DNA from: Calcarisporiella thermophila CBS 279.70 | Lineage: Eukaryota > Calcarisporiellomycota | Direction: 5' to 3' | Length of the DNA: 46,269 nucleotides | Assembly: GCF_041956535.1 (NCBI RefSeq) | Contig: NW_027192239.1 | Coordinates: forward strand, 1-46,269 | In this document: one piece after another, positions 1 to 11,027 of the stretch | Numbering within the stretch: position 1 is the stretch's first letter | How the letters are laid out: every line of letters starts with the position of its first letter | Notes under the pieces: generated by a model | What the model was told of the DNA's origin: nothing | Seen by the model: the letters and a program-made list of their open reading frames with translations, nothing else | The model's database searches: none | Translations under genes and position numbers: made by a program

Positions 1-30
1 ATTAGAATTTCTTGGGTCGCTAACTTCTAA

Positions 31-52
31 GTGTGTGTGTGTGTGTGTGTGT
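31..52. repeat. (GT)11 microsatellite
   Basis: Uninterrupted GT dinucleotide tract of 11 units. It lies about 70 bp before the tRNA gene and has no coding context. Confidence 0.95.
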
Positions 53-124
53 TGAAGTCGCTTGGGATATAGCCCAAATTATTATTATATAATTTTTCAA
101 TTTGAAAAAAAATTGTGCGTATGA

Positions 125-208
125 GCCGGGATGGTCGAGAGGTCTAAGACGGTGGATTTAAGCTCCACTCTTCGTAAGAAGGCGTGGGTTCAAACCCCAC
201 TCCCGGCA
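125..208 (+). tRNA. tRNA-Leu (anticodon UAA)
   Basis: Class II tRNA of 84 nt. The acceptor stem pairs GCCGGGA (125-131) with TCCCGGC (201-207), and the discriminator base is A208. The anticodon arm GTGGA/TCCAC encloses the loop TTTAAGC, giving anticodon TAA, which reads UUA leucine codons. A long variable arm (CTTCGTAAGAAG) is typical of Leu/Ser tRNAs, and the T-arm carries GGTTCAAACCC. There is no intron after position 37, and no CCA is encoded, as expected for a eukaryotic nuclear gene. Confidence 0.95.
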
Positions 209-555
209 AATTTTTATTCACATTCAAATATTTTTATTCTCTTTAATCGAGTGAAAATTACTGAAGACAAAATATATATATTAAGGGTTCTATTTTAAAT
301 GATCCTTCCCATTAAAAACACACAAAAAATAGGCAATACTTTTTTCATTTTTTATGTAATTTATATAGGTTGAATTTCTTTTATAGGTTTCAATGGTTGT
401 CATAATGAAATTGTATTAATTGACCAAAACTAATCTCAGTAGTAAATAACGAATTTAATCTTAATTAAATTGGATTATTAAGGATAGGTACATGAATTAC
501 AGATCGAAAGAGTTATTACAAAAGATTAGATAAATTACTTAATCCAACATACAAT
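209..555. other. AT-rich intergenic spacer
   Basis: Spacer between the tRNA and the 3' end of the subtilisin gene. It starts with a T-run after the tRNA that could end Pol III transcription. I see no open frame or repeat. Confidence 0.6.
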
Positions 556-1851
556 TTATGCAGCCTGAGCGGCGGATTCAAGAGTATTGAATGCAAGCAA
601 GTTAACAGTGTCATTACCATAGCCAGTAATTTTTCCCTTGGAGGCGATGCTCGTAATATACTCTTTCATTGAAGCTGGATCACGGACCTTTGTGGTGAGG
701 AATTGTGCAATAATACCGGCCACATGGGGGGTTGCCATGGAAGTACCGGTGATTGCTTTGGTTTTTCCATCATTCCAGGTCGATAAGACGTTCACAGCAG
801 GGGCAATAATATCGACACATTTTCCATAATTGCCACTCTTGTACTTCGCATCATTGATATCCGATCCACCCACAGTAATGGAAGTCGATTCACGGGCAGG
901 TGAGAATTTGCATGCATCACTGTTGGAATTCCCTGCAGCAACAACTACATGTAAACCAGCCGCTACGGCACCTTTCACTGCATTATCGACCGCATCCGAG
1001 GCAGTACCACCAAGGGATAAATTAGCGACAGACTTGTTCTTGGGGTTCTTTTTCTGATCATTTGCAGCCCAATTGATTCCAGCAATAATGTCACTGTTAT
1101 AACCCGTCCCGTCACTCCCCAAAACCTTAACTGCTACAAGCTTAACCTTTTTCGCTACGCCATAGGTTTTTGACCCAATTGTTCCAGCAACATGTGTTCC
1201 ATGTCCATTCCCGTCTTCGTCGCCATCATCTGCAAAGGTTGCGCCCCATCTTGCTCGTCCTTCAAACTCTGGGTGGTTTGTGAGGATACCAGTATCAATA
1301 ACGTAAGCGGTCACACCCTGGCCACCATTAACATCGTAGATGAATTTATCTTGAGTATTGGTGTTGAGTTTCTCACGGTGAGAAATACGAGCAAGGCCCC
1401 AGGGTGCACCATTTTGAACCTCAGCATTGATTGACATAATTCCATCGCGCTCGACAAATGCTACCTGAAAGGTTTAAAAAGATAGTTATTTAACGCAAAG
1501 ATACGAAAAATATAAATTGAATAAACTTACAGCGGGATCTGCACGGATCTTGTTTAGGGTTTCATCGTCGAATTTGCCGGAGAATCCTTTGAAGCCTTTG
1601 AAGTTATAGGTGCGTTTTAGCCCCTTTTTAATAGCCTGACTTGTGACATCGGATTTTGGCAAGGTAGCATCGGATTTGTACACAACGATATAGGATCCTT
1701 CTACAACTTTCGAGCCTTTTGGATCCTTAATTGGGGCTAGGTTGTTGTCTGGTGTCGCAGTGTCGTTGTTTTTCTTCCCTTCTGGCCCAGCAATGGCTCC
1801 GGCAATTATGGATGCGGCCACCAAAGAGCCCAGGATTCTCTTTATAAACAT
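556..1851 (-). CDS. Secreted subtilisin-like serine protease (proteinase K family, S8A)
   Basis: Extracellular alkaline endopeptidase. Two exons, 1851-1531 and 1464-556, are split by a 66-nt GTAAGT...TTTCAG intron and encode 409 residues. Residues 1-21 form a signal peptide. An inhibitor I9 propeptide (about 52-118, with SYIVVYK and an ERDGIM-type end) precedes the mature peptidase S8 domain. The triad is visible: D164 in VIDTG, H195 in GHGTH and S349 in GTSMATPH. The intron falls just before the propeptide cleavage region. Length and order match secreted fungal proteinase K-type enzymes, used in nutrient acquisition and by pathogens or saprotrophs on protein substrates. Everything looks intact. 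Confidence 0.95.
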
Positions 1852-1951
1852 GTTGAATTTTCAAGAGCGAATCAAGGCAAAGGAGTTTGAAGGAAAATAG
1901 AAGGATTGAAAATGAAGTTAGGATGTGGATTTGTGTTGTTCCTGATGCCAG

Positions 1952-1959
1952 TATTTATA
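1952..1959 (-). promoter_or_regulatory. Candidate TATA box of the subtilisin gene
   Basis: TATAAATA on the minus strand, about 100 bp upstream of the subtilisin ATG. Position and sequence fit a strongly expressed, inducible fungal promoter. No transcript data support it. Confidence 0.45.
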
Positions 1960-4061
1960 GAAAATTTTCCCGTCATCCTTATGTCTTTTCAACAATAGCA
2001 TCTAAGCGCAAAGAAATGAGCAAATTTACACAAATCTTTACAAGTTATACAAATCAAACAAAGTCTTACACGAAGTATATTTTAAGCATATTTGATTTTG
2101 CACAGGCTTTACTCATTTGTATTTTGGAAGAGATTCTTCTGTCGGAAAATATATTAGAAATATTCATAGGAATACAGATATATATAATATTTTATAAAGA
2201 TTCTAATATGATAGTCTATTAGATAAAGAAAACCTATAAAGAAAGGACATCTTTGAGTTCAAAATAAGAGCATACATGCCTATGTTTTCTAACGAAACTT
2301 ACTATAATAGGCTTTACTCGGTCATGTTGCCTGAGAGCAAACAGAAGAGGTGGGAATTACACTATCATCTCTTAGTTGTTTTTCTCCGTCTGATCGCCCA
2401 CCAGTTGAAATACAGAGTATTACTAAAAATCTTATCCAATTTAATTCGGCTTCGAAAATATTGTTACACATAACGTAAGCAATGATACATAGTCAAAAGC
2501 ATCAGATCTAAGCGAATAAACTTGAAAAGAGAATGAAAGTCGGTTGCAAAGTGTATCTGAATAGGTCTTTATTTCAAAGAGTGTTGCGCTTAAATAAACA
2601 AACCATATTCACACAGATGTGAATTTGATAGTGGAAGCAATTTGCGAGGAGCTAATTCAACCATTTTTTTTTTGTTCCTAGACATCACACTTTTACCGGG
2701 TATTTATTTCTTACGCTATCATAATAATTATTGTACGACGCTATCATCGCAAAACCAATAATCACACTCCTATTAATACATGATTTAACCGCTTGTCTCA
2801 GAAGGTTATGCTCTAAATAAATAGATTCTATGACACGTTGCTCATCACATGTTCATCGTGTAATACATTGGTTCTTTATGGTTAGAAATTAAAGATTTAT
2901 ACTTGACTTCTAGCCAAATACTACTTGTAAATGCCTAATTGCCTCTAAAATCAAAGTATCAATGTAGATAAGTTAACTTTAGCAATTTTTATTTTTTGAT
3001 TCGTAGCTTTTTACAGCTAAGTTTTTAGTATGCTGGTTTAAGAACAACTTTTTCATCCAAATATTTGGATCAGGACGATCTTTTCAGGTGCGTATATAAT
3101 TTTTATTTATACCAAAGTTTAAATCTCCATTATATATTGATATTGTAATTAGCAATATCAATTCAAGTGACACAATTAGTATTTGTGGTTAACACTGTGA
3201 CAAGTCTAGTTGCATCAATAGTCGGATTCAATTCAAGTTGTATACGATATTCATACAATAAATTCTGACGCCATAAGGGCCAGAATTTGTCTCTTTTTTG
3301 CACCGAATAACTATTCTTAGAAAACATTCATAAATCGAACTATTAGAAATGAGGCATTAAAAGGAAAAAAAATTATGATGAAAGCAGCGAGCATTCATAA
3401 TACTTTGTCCATAATCGAGTGAGTTAATGGAGATAAATACTTCTTCATTAAAAATTTAAAAAAAGCTCTAATAATCAAATTATTGTATACATTTGCTCGA
3501 TATAATCCTTTACAACAGAATTTTAAATAAAAGTTTCATGTAAATCAAGAAAGCCGTGGAAAATCTCGGTGATATTAGGAGACTTAGATAAAAATAATGT
3601 TACTGACAACAGAAATTGAGGTAAATAAAGTGATTCTTTTTGACAGCTGTCTCCCGTTATCAAGGTTTTGGACCCGAATATTCATGTATCAGCAAGGAGA
3701 GGCCAACTTTCCATTGGAGCTGAATTTTGAGCAAAACCTTTACACTTTCCAATAACAAATTTCTTCTATTGGAGATTTTTACATCTTTTAGAATACTTAA
3801 TTATATGTAATTATCCTGATTGATAATACTTGTCTAGTTGTTTTTGTGAACGATTTCATAACATCTGAAATATGTTAAGTTTAGATGTTTACTACTAAGT
3901 CTATAATTTACCCTTGCCTAAAATTAAAAAAGAAGCACATTAGATATTGTTGATGATCGATATTCTCTTTAGTAATAAGAAATACGACTATTATATTAGC
4001 TGGATAGACTGATTATTCTTCCCAAAATCCTGTTTGTATTGGATTATACTAGTGTAAATTT

Positions 4062-4208
4062 TTATTTTCTCAAAGCAGCCTCATCCGCAATTTGTTCGGG
4101 CTTGAACCGTTCTAAATTGGGGCACTGACGTAATGATTGGTAAAAATGCTTTGGCAAAGAGCAGATATAAGCAAGGTCGCAACCGTTTCTCAGTTCCATA
4201 GCTTCCAT
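4062..4208 (-). other. Short coding-like ORF, possible last exon of an unrecognised gene
   Basis: A 48-residue minus-strand frame ending in TAA at 4062. Unlike its surroundings, its composition is protein-like (for example PKHFYQSLRQCPNLERF), and an acceptor-like TTAG precedes its ATG. No upstream exon could be assigned. It may be the 3' exon of an unannotated gene, a relic, or chance. Confidence 0.25.
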
Positions 4209-4867
4209 CTAACTTTTGGTGTGTGAATTAGGTTAAATTTTACAATTTTATTGATGTCTTTTTGGTAATTCAATTAATTTTTTTCTAATCGAACACTTTA
4301 TGTCCTCTATCCTCTTCATTTCTGCTAGCAGAATAGTTACCTATTCCGTTCATCCTTAATTACACGTTTTATATCGGTTAAAGCATCGTTATTGCTGCAT
4401 AATTTATGGGATTATTTAAGTTATTTTCATAAGACTAGATATTATGGGTTCCCAGAAAAATATTAGTTTGGATTTTTCTAGGAAGATGGAGGTATTCCAA
4501 TTTTGAGTTGTAAGATACAGATTTGATGCTTATGGATTTCGGACAGGCGGGAGCTAATTTAATAGCTAGCTAAACTCCTTGAAGTTGTTTATTGAAATCG
4601 AAAGAGAAAAGAATCATCCAGAAGCGATAAATATTAAGAATATGTAGCTGTATTAAAGAGTGTGCATAGAGATAGGTTACTCAATTATTTTTTACAGATA
4701 ATAATGCCTAAATGGTTGGTATATTTTTTCGGTGTTTGATGGATTACATCAATAGTCGATTAAATTCGCGGTATTAAACACCTCAAGAGTCAGGCCATAT
4801 CGGCCTTTATCGGATTGGATGTTATCAGGTGATTCTCATTTTGTGGCTGTACTTTCTTTTTTCGGAG

Positions 4868-4876
4868 ATCAGATAA
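4868..4876 (+). promoter_or_regulatory. ATCAGATAA, iron-regulator-type GATA site
   Basis: Perfect match to ATCWGATAA, the site bound by fungal iron-sensing GATA repressors (Urbs1, SreA, Fep1 class). It starts 66 bp and ends 57 bp before the ATG of the MFS transporter. In those regulons the site represses siderophore and iron-uptake genes when iron is plentiful. I saw no other perfect copy while reading the window. A 9-mer can arise by chance in AT-rich DNA, so the functional reading is inference. Confidence 0.45.
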
Positions 4877-4933
4877 ATACCTTATATTTGACTCGAAAAA
4901 AATATTTTGTAAATGAAAAATTAGAACATAATC

Positions 4934-6923
4934 ATGATAGCAAAGTCTGCGCAAGATAGCTTTCCACTAGATTCAGAAAATGAAACGGCAAATAGCCTGA
5001 AGGATGTTGAGTTTGGCAACCAAAAAACATATGGCACCGATAGCGATCCGGGCGATGATTTGGTGATTAGATTGGATAGCTCTGAAAGACCGTTATGGAG
5101 ACAGTTTCTAATGAGTTATATTGGGTAATAAAGGGGTTTCTTTTGAGCATGGTGGATATAAATATTTACTTTAGGGAGGTGAATAGATTGTTTCTGTGTA
5201 GTTTTCTTATATATTATGATGGCAATACCGTGGATACTATGCTTCCCAACATCGCGTCACAATTTGATAGTTTGAATATGCTTCAATGGGTTAAAACATC
5301 ATCAGGATTGGTAGTGACAGCTTTTCAACCTCTCTGGGCGCGATTTGCGGATGTTTTTGGACGAAAACCAGTGTTCCTTGGATCGCTACTTATATCGTGC
5401 GTTGGATACGCAATTACTGGAGCTTCTCAAAGCTTTTTAATGTTCATAGTAAAAGATTTTAGTTGCAAAGCATCAAAGATAGAATAATCAATTAGTTTAC
5501 CCATAGGTATGCAACTGCATTATTGAATATGGGCTTAGCGGAATGGCAGTTCTCAACGATATTATCATTGCAGATACAATTCCCTTACGATCGCGGGGTA
5601 AATGGGAGGCATTTTTACTCATTGGGTCGATTACCGCGTCCTTTGTGGGGCCCGTGGTAGCTGGGGCATTGTTAGCAAGTAACTTGTGGCGTTTGCATTT
5701 TTATGTGTATATCGCCTTTATCGTTTTTTTCATAATACCTCTCGTATGGCGAGTAAAGATGCCCAAGGCGAAGGGGTCTCTCATTGAAAAAATTAAAGGG
5801 ATTGATTATATTGGTAACGTCATATTGATTGTGTGCTGCGTTAGCACTATGATTGGATTCAATTGGGCAGGATCCAAGTATGCATGGGATTCACGTATGT
5901 CTTTTACCTTCCAACGGTGTTCAAAAATGATCTTTTGCTAATCATTGAATATTTGTGTAGCACTGATTGTGTCAATGCTCTGCATTGCCTTGGCTAGTCT
6001 TGTGGTGTTTGTATTGTACGAGAAATATTATGCCAAGAACCCTATCATACCTTTGCGTTGTTTTAATATCCGTAACGTGTCTTGCGTTTATCTTATCGAC
6101 ATTGTTTTCAACGCTTCTGCTGGCTATGCATATCTCAATATAGCCTTTTATCAGATTTCGCTAGACCTCTCCCCGGCAACCGCCGGTCTGGTTGCAAATA
6201 CCCCTCACAGCATTGTTGCAACGCTTTCCGCTATTGTCGTGGCGTTCCTAATTCAATACACGGGAAGATATCGGCGATTCATCTTCCTCACTGCAATTTT
6301 TAATGCATCTGGTCTTATTATGCGGTTATTTATAAGTCGTGAAACTTCACTTGCGTTGATATGTGCATCACATGCTGTCAATGCCGGAGGAGTAGGTATG
6401 CTTCACCTATCCTCGATCCTAGCCATTCAATCCTCAGTTGAACATAAAGGTATATCTGCATAAAATTGAAGCATATGCCCAGATGATTTAACGATTTGCA
6501 ATTATAGATATTGCCATTGTCACTACGCTGTACTCCTTTTTCAAATCCCTCAGCAGAACTGTGGGAATATGTTTTATGAGTGCTATATTTAATTCCGTTA
6601 TCTCCAGCAAACTTCGAGCCAATCTTCCAGCGGATGTTGATCACAATATCATCCGGCAAACTCTGCAATCCATCGATAAAATCAAAGCATTAAACCCACC
6701 GATTCGCAATGCAGTTGCCAATTCGTATCTAGAGACAATGCGATTGATGTATTCAATTTCGCTCTGTATGGTTGTGTTTGCTTGCTTTTTCATGATAGGA
6801 TTAAGGCGGTACAAACTAAGTGAGAAAGTGGGAGCAAAACCGGAGCTGGATGAGACGAAAATTGACCGCTTGATAAATAGGTATATTTTTAGGGAAAAAC
6901 CTCAGTCATTACCTAAAAATTAA
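4934..6923 (+). CDS. MFS transporter, DHA2-like (14-TM) family
   Basis: Proton-driven plasma- or vacuolar-membrane transporter of 576 residues. Five exons: 4934-5124, 5202-5448, 5507-5894, 5961-6449 and 6508-6923, with introns of 77, 58, 66 and 58 nt; all junctions keep phase. A hydrophilic N-terminus of about 60 residues leads into TM1 with YYDGNTVDTMLPNIAS. Motif A follows as ARFADVFGRK between TM2 and TM3, and a C-like GPVVAGAL segment lies in TM5. The late segment SSVEHKDIAIVTTL resembles the DHA2/Vba consensus near TM13. Family members export drugs or siderophores or move basic amino acids, so the substrate is not shown. The convergent Fes-like esterase and the upstream ATCAGATAA site make a siderophore-related substrate attractive (inference). 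Confidence 0.88.
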
Positions 6924-7266
6924 ATTTATCACAGCCTGTGTAGCAATTTGTGTTTATTAATTTTCGCTTTTAAAATTAATAATTAATAATGTTGTATTCT
7001 GAGAATAAACTCATATATATACAGTAAGAGGATTGCGAATGTGGTTATAGATTTAAGGAGTATACCTTTATTTACGAACTTCCATTGGCCTGTTGACTGT
7101 TAATTAAGAAGGAATATTGAGCGGTGTTACTGATAATAAGAGAGGGCAGTTAGTTGGACTTGAATAGCCATTAGAATTAGACAGGGAATTTCTCAAATTT
7201 ATTCAATATTTACTCTTACAACAAGAAGCCAAATCAAACAAAGATATAAGTTATATCGATTGTGGT
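6924..7266. other. Convergent 3' intergenic spacer
   Basis: 343 bp of AT-rich DNA between two converging stop codons. It presumably holds both 3' UTRs. No other feature is seen. Confidence 0.6.
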
Positions 7267-8481
7267 TTAATTATCGGATCGAGCTATGGCAATGAGACCG
7301 TTTGCTAAAGAGCCTTGCCAATTAATAAAATCGTGGCCACCACTGAATATAGAGTACTCCGCTCTATAACCCTTGGATATTAACATGTCGTAGAATCTGC
7401 CTGCGCAGTCCGTCATGTTCATGTTAAGCAATTTCTCCAGCGAACCCACTTCGAAATAATAACGTACGGGCACCGTTTCAGCCTTGCTCATCTCCTCTGT
7501 CAGGCCCTCTTTATTTACCCAGAATGATGCAGACATAGCCACCACATTACCAAACAAATGGGAAGCACGGAATCCGGTAAATACTGCGGCAAGCCCACCA
7601 AAACTCGCGCCACTCACTGTGTTTTGAGAAGGATCGTTTGTGATGCGATAGTGTTCTCGTAGAAAAGGCATAAGTTCCTGAGAGAGAAAATCTACAAAAG
7701 GCTCGTGGCAAGTCAATTCACGGTTCCTAGTCGCCATATTCAGACTATCAAGAAGTACAACAATCTGGGGAGGTATTTTCTTTGCATAGAGCAGATTGTC
7801 AATAATGGTGAAAACTGGTATGCCATGGATAAACATGAAGCCATCGAAGAGAAGCAACATTGGATATTCCTCATTGGTGCTAGGGGAATATTCGGGTGAA
7901 AGGTACACCCACACGCGACGCTCATTACCTAGAATACGACTAGATAAGCGATGCATTTCAAGTCGACCTTTGGGTGCTTCTGGGTTAGGCTGTGACCATG
8001 GTTGAGGCGGAGCATGAGGAAGCGTCAACACCGACATAACCAGATCATTGCTCTCAGGATCTTCTTCATCTTTGCAAAGTTCAAAGCGGTGTGGATTTAA
8101 GGGGTCAGGGGTCAGCAGTTTAAAGTGATCTCTGCTCATCAGTGGAGTTAATGGATGGTCCACCGCGAGTAAATAAGTACAGCGTGTGTCGGATTTCACT
8201 ATGTACGATCGATACCATAGATTAGTAGCCAGCAGCTGCGTCATTTGGTTTTGCTCTGGATTATCACGCCCGGCGGGACCGAAAAAGACCACCACATTTT
8301 TTATTGTAGGCGATGCGGCCTTCCAAATAAACGTGACTAGAAAATGTTCATTGTCGTTTGGGATTGATTCAATCAACGGGGCTCCTTCCTTGGAAACTTG
8401 ATCCCAGAATTCATCTAAAGCAGAGGCGTTTCCTGCGTTTAGAGATTGCTCCAACTGTGAAATGCGCTGACTAGTGTCCAT
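7267..8481 (-). CDS. Enterochelin esterase-like hydrolase (Fes/esterase D superfamily)
   Basis: Intronless 404-residue protein with the two-part layout of bacterial ferric-enterobactin esterase. Residues about 40-160 form an N-terminal enterochelin-esterase domain (FIWKAASPTIKNVVVFF start). Residues about 170-400 form an alpha/beta-hydrolase putative-esterase domain. The nucleophile elbow is GASFGG with S293, and the likely histidine is H383 in GGHDF; VVLLDS at 241-246 holds an acidic residue near the active-site region. The bacterial family hydrolyses trilactone siderophores in the cytosol to free iron. There is no signal peptide, so it is probably cytosolic. Its length equals bacterial Fes. 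Absence of introns, in a window where most genes have them, hints at transfer from bacteria. It could instead act on another ester. Confidence 0.85.
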   Translation of the reverse strand: MDTSQRISQLEQSLNAGNASALDEFWDQVSKEGAPLIESIPNDNEHFLVTFIWKAASPTIKNVVVFFGPAGRDNPEQNQMTQLLATNLWYRSYIVKSDTRCTYLLAVDHPLTPLMSRDHFKLLTPDPLNPHRFELCKDEEDPESNDLVMSVLTLPHAPPQPWSQPNPEAPKGRLEMHRLSSRILGNERRVWVYLSPEYSPSTNEEYPMLLLFDGFMFIHGIPVFTIIDNLLYAKKIPPQIVVLLDSLNMATRNRELTCHEPFVDFLSQELMPFLREHYRITNDPSQNTVSGASFGGLAAVFTGFRASHLFGNVVAMSASFWVNKEGLTEEMSKAETVPVRYYFEVGSLEKLLNMNMTDCAGRFYDMLISKGYRAEYSIFSGGHDFINWQGSLANGLIAIARSDN

Positions 8482-9972
8482 TTTGGTAATAGTCTAATAT
8501 AGGCACAGGGAAAGGACATAATTTATAGGTTTTTGGCCTAAGTGCTTTCGGGATTCGAATATATCCCCCCTTTAGAGCTTCGTCGAATGATTTCGAGGAT
8601 AAAACTCTGATTTCGGTATGCCTTCCCGTGATGGGGTGAGCGAATGAAAATTATTGACTCAGAAACGAAATAGAACCGGAAAAATTGACTGTGAATTGAG
8701 AATGAATGTGAGGCGGTGCTGTATGTCATAATGCATTAGCAGGAGAGTGAGTAATAGCCGGAGAATAATCAGATCATTCGGAGTGCAGTCTTTAATATCT
8801 TTTCATGAATTTTGGTTGACAGTTTTTCCTCATCTATGACCCGAGTTGCGGAATCGAAGATATTTGATATCAATGCCTTTAGGATTGCGTTAAGTTTCAT
8901 TTGGTATTGCTGAGATCAGTTGAAGGTAGCGGGTATTTTATAAGATAAAAAACCCTTGTGTCGCTTTTTACGGTAAGAAAAAAAAAAGTTTCGGATAAGC
9001 AGCGTGTTCCGCTTTTTCTGATCTTGATAGATCCTTGAAATAGATACTTGCACCTAATTTTGGCAAATTAACTTTGTTCAAAGACTTGGTGTATAAGATT
9101 TTTGCCGTCTTTTTCATTTTCAAACAGTTGAGATGCGAATCTAGCCTCACCGGCAAAGTGATTATTAACTATTGTCAAATCTTATAATGGAGCAAGTGAG
9201 TTAGATTCTATTTATAAGGATGAAAACAGAAGGAGCATGGTTGGATAAGTTGAATGAGTTGGTCATTTGCAATGATAGAAAGAAAAGGAATGAGATATGA
9301 GGGGAAGAGCGCTGAGTAGGATCCCATTGAATTAAGCAAACAACTCTATGATCTTCAATGAATCAGCATCTCTTCCAGTGTTTGAAAATTAAATATATTT
9401 AGCACCCAGTTTAAGGTTTAAATAGATTACCACAAAGATGGATAAGAGTCAGTCCCTCTTTCCTGTTTAACTTGTGCTCATGGTTTAATAACAAGAATAT
9501 ATTGTGGCACTTTTACTCTATTTGAAGATGTGTTAAAAGGTAGGAATGTAAGGAATGTAAAGGTTAATGTAAAACTATAGCAAGAACCAGCATACTACGA
9601 GTTTGGTGTCAGGAAGATGATTCAGGCAAGAATTTTGAACAAGCTGCAACTCAGTACAATAAAGGGTAGAGCTTTTAGGGAAACAGAGAAAGTTGGTAAT
9701 ATATTCAGAATAAAAATTTTTTTTGGTCATTCGTGTCCAGTACAACCAGGTACTACCATCTCTCTACTCTCATATCCCCGCATTGATCATCAGTGCATTT
9801 CAACCTGTCAATTCTGAATCAAGAATAGGAGCTTTACTGGAGCGCATAACCATAAAGGAAGCCAGCAATAGCAAGTATGAGTCTAGACGTATGTACGTAC
9901 GATATTTATTAAAAATTAAAATATAATCATATGAAAGTTTATCTAATATTGTTCATCGCTAATAAGATCTCT
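8482..9972. other. Intergenic region upstream of the Fes-like gene
   Basis: About 1.5 kb holding the promoter of the esterase and the 3' flank of the inositol oxygenase. Short open frames (8538-8729, 8968-9156, 9617-9926) show no domain or conserved-looking composition. Several GATAA cores are present, which is expected in AT-rich DNA. Confidence 0.5.
8521..8527 (-). promoter_or_regulatory. Candidate TATA box of the Fes-like gene
   Basis: TATAAAT on the minus strand, about 40 bp upstream of the esterase ATG, so a eukaryotic-style core promoter is present. A near match to the iron GATA site (ATCAGATCA, 8768-8776) lies about 290 bp upstream. Confidence 0.4.
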
Positions 9973-11027
9973 TCACCATTTAATCTTCTCTGGGAAATAT
10001 TCGTTGATGAGCTCTAAGTAGTAGGGCTTTAGCTCTTCCACATTGGGTGGGCTCTCATTCTTGCTGTACAAGTCGTACGGATTGAATCTTTAAAGAAAGC
10101 AAATGATTATAGTTAGGCCACCTCCCCTAAGCAACGTAATTAATTAAGCAGGAGAACTCACTTCTTTACCCACTCAAGCATCTCTTTATCCTTCTCCGTC
10201 ATTAAATGCTGGTATTCGCCTTCTCTATGCGCGGCATAAAACGAGTGAAACCGGATAATGTACAAGGCCTCTTCAGGGAGATAATTCTTTGTGACGTGAT
10301 ATAGATATTCATCGTGTCCGAAAGACATATGGACGTTATGCAAACCGCAATGAGGTTGATATATGCCAAATTTACTATTTAGTTTGCTATCGTGAAAGTC
10401 TGGGTTACGGGTAAACCACTGGGGGTAAACGATTTTGTCTGAATATGCACACCCGACTGGGAAGGTATCTCCTGAAAGAATGAAGTCATTTGGCAATAGG
10501 ATGTTAATGAGTCAATGAATGAAATCGGGTAATTGATTTTGCGCTCACTTACCAACAACGGCCCATTGCGGTTCCCCGAAAAAGAATAGAACTTTTCCTA
10601 GATCATGGATCAAGCAGGTGAGTTGCATCCACCGGGGCATGCCGTCTTTCCTCGCAGCCTCTGCCGTTTGCAGAGAGTGCTCAATTTGGGTCAAAGAGGT
10701 GTCTGGGTCCGACTCATCGACCATGTTATTGAGCATTTCCATTGCCTCCCAGATTCCCATCTCCATCTTATCCAACTTCGTGTATTCATCCTTTTTGCTC
10801 AACACGAATTCCAAGGTCTGTTTCTCATGGTTCTCGCAGTAAAATCGTTCAACACGTGGCTGCTCAGCACTCGCCTTGCTGTAGTCACGGAATTCCTGTT
10901 TGGATTTCCCATTGTAGTCACTTTGCTCCTGATATTTCGCACGCAAGAAATCCTCCCAATCCTCGCTAATCTTGGCAGCATCGGCGAGGTGCTCCTTGGA
11001 GACGGTTGGGGAAACGGCAGTGGCCAT
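9973..11027 (-). CDS. Myo-inositol oxygenase (MIOX)
   Basis: Di-iron enzyme that cleaves myo-inositol with O2 to D-glucuronate, the committed step of eukaryotic inositol catabolism; cytosolic. Three exons (11027-10553, 10471-10162, 10087-9973; introns 81 and 74 nt) give 299 residues, the usual MIOX length. All ligands are visible: H117 in the [11 protein letters not shown] segment, H141-D142 in LIHDLGK, His in SFGHDEY and His in RFHSFYAAH. The last Asp, in NPYDLYSK, sits in exon 3. The C-terminus ends in the typical IKW. The diagnostic [12 protein letters not shown] spans the first intron. The next gene on the same strand is an organic-anion-type transporter. Confidence 0.96.

Larger units (their letters stand above)
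1852..4867. other. Long AT-rich intergenic region
   Basis: About 3 kb between the subtilisin and the MFS gene. The few open frames (for example 1887-2222 and 2276-2473) have no family features and look like chance. The only coding-like stretch I noticed is at 4062-4208, listed separately. No repeats or RNA genes are seen. Confidence 0.5.

Noticed and set aside
638-1434. Several + strand open frames of 60-80 codons
   Set aside because: They lie inside the subtilisin gene on the opposite strand and have no family features.
1887-2222. 111-residue + frame upstream of the subtilisin
   Set aside because: It overlaps the promoter and 5' flank of the minus-strand gene, and its composition is that of translated AT-rich DNA.
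7267-8481. Fes-like gene as bacterial contamination
   Set aside because: It is embedded between intron-containing fungal genes with continuous AT-rich spacers and a TATA-like element.
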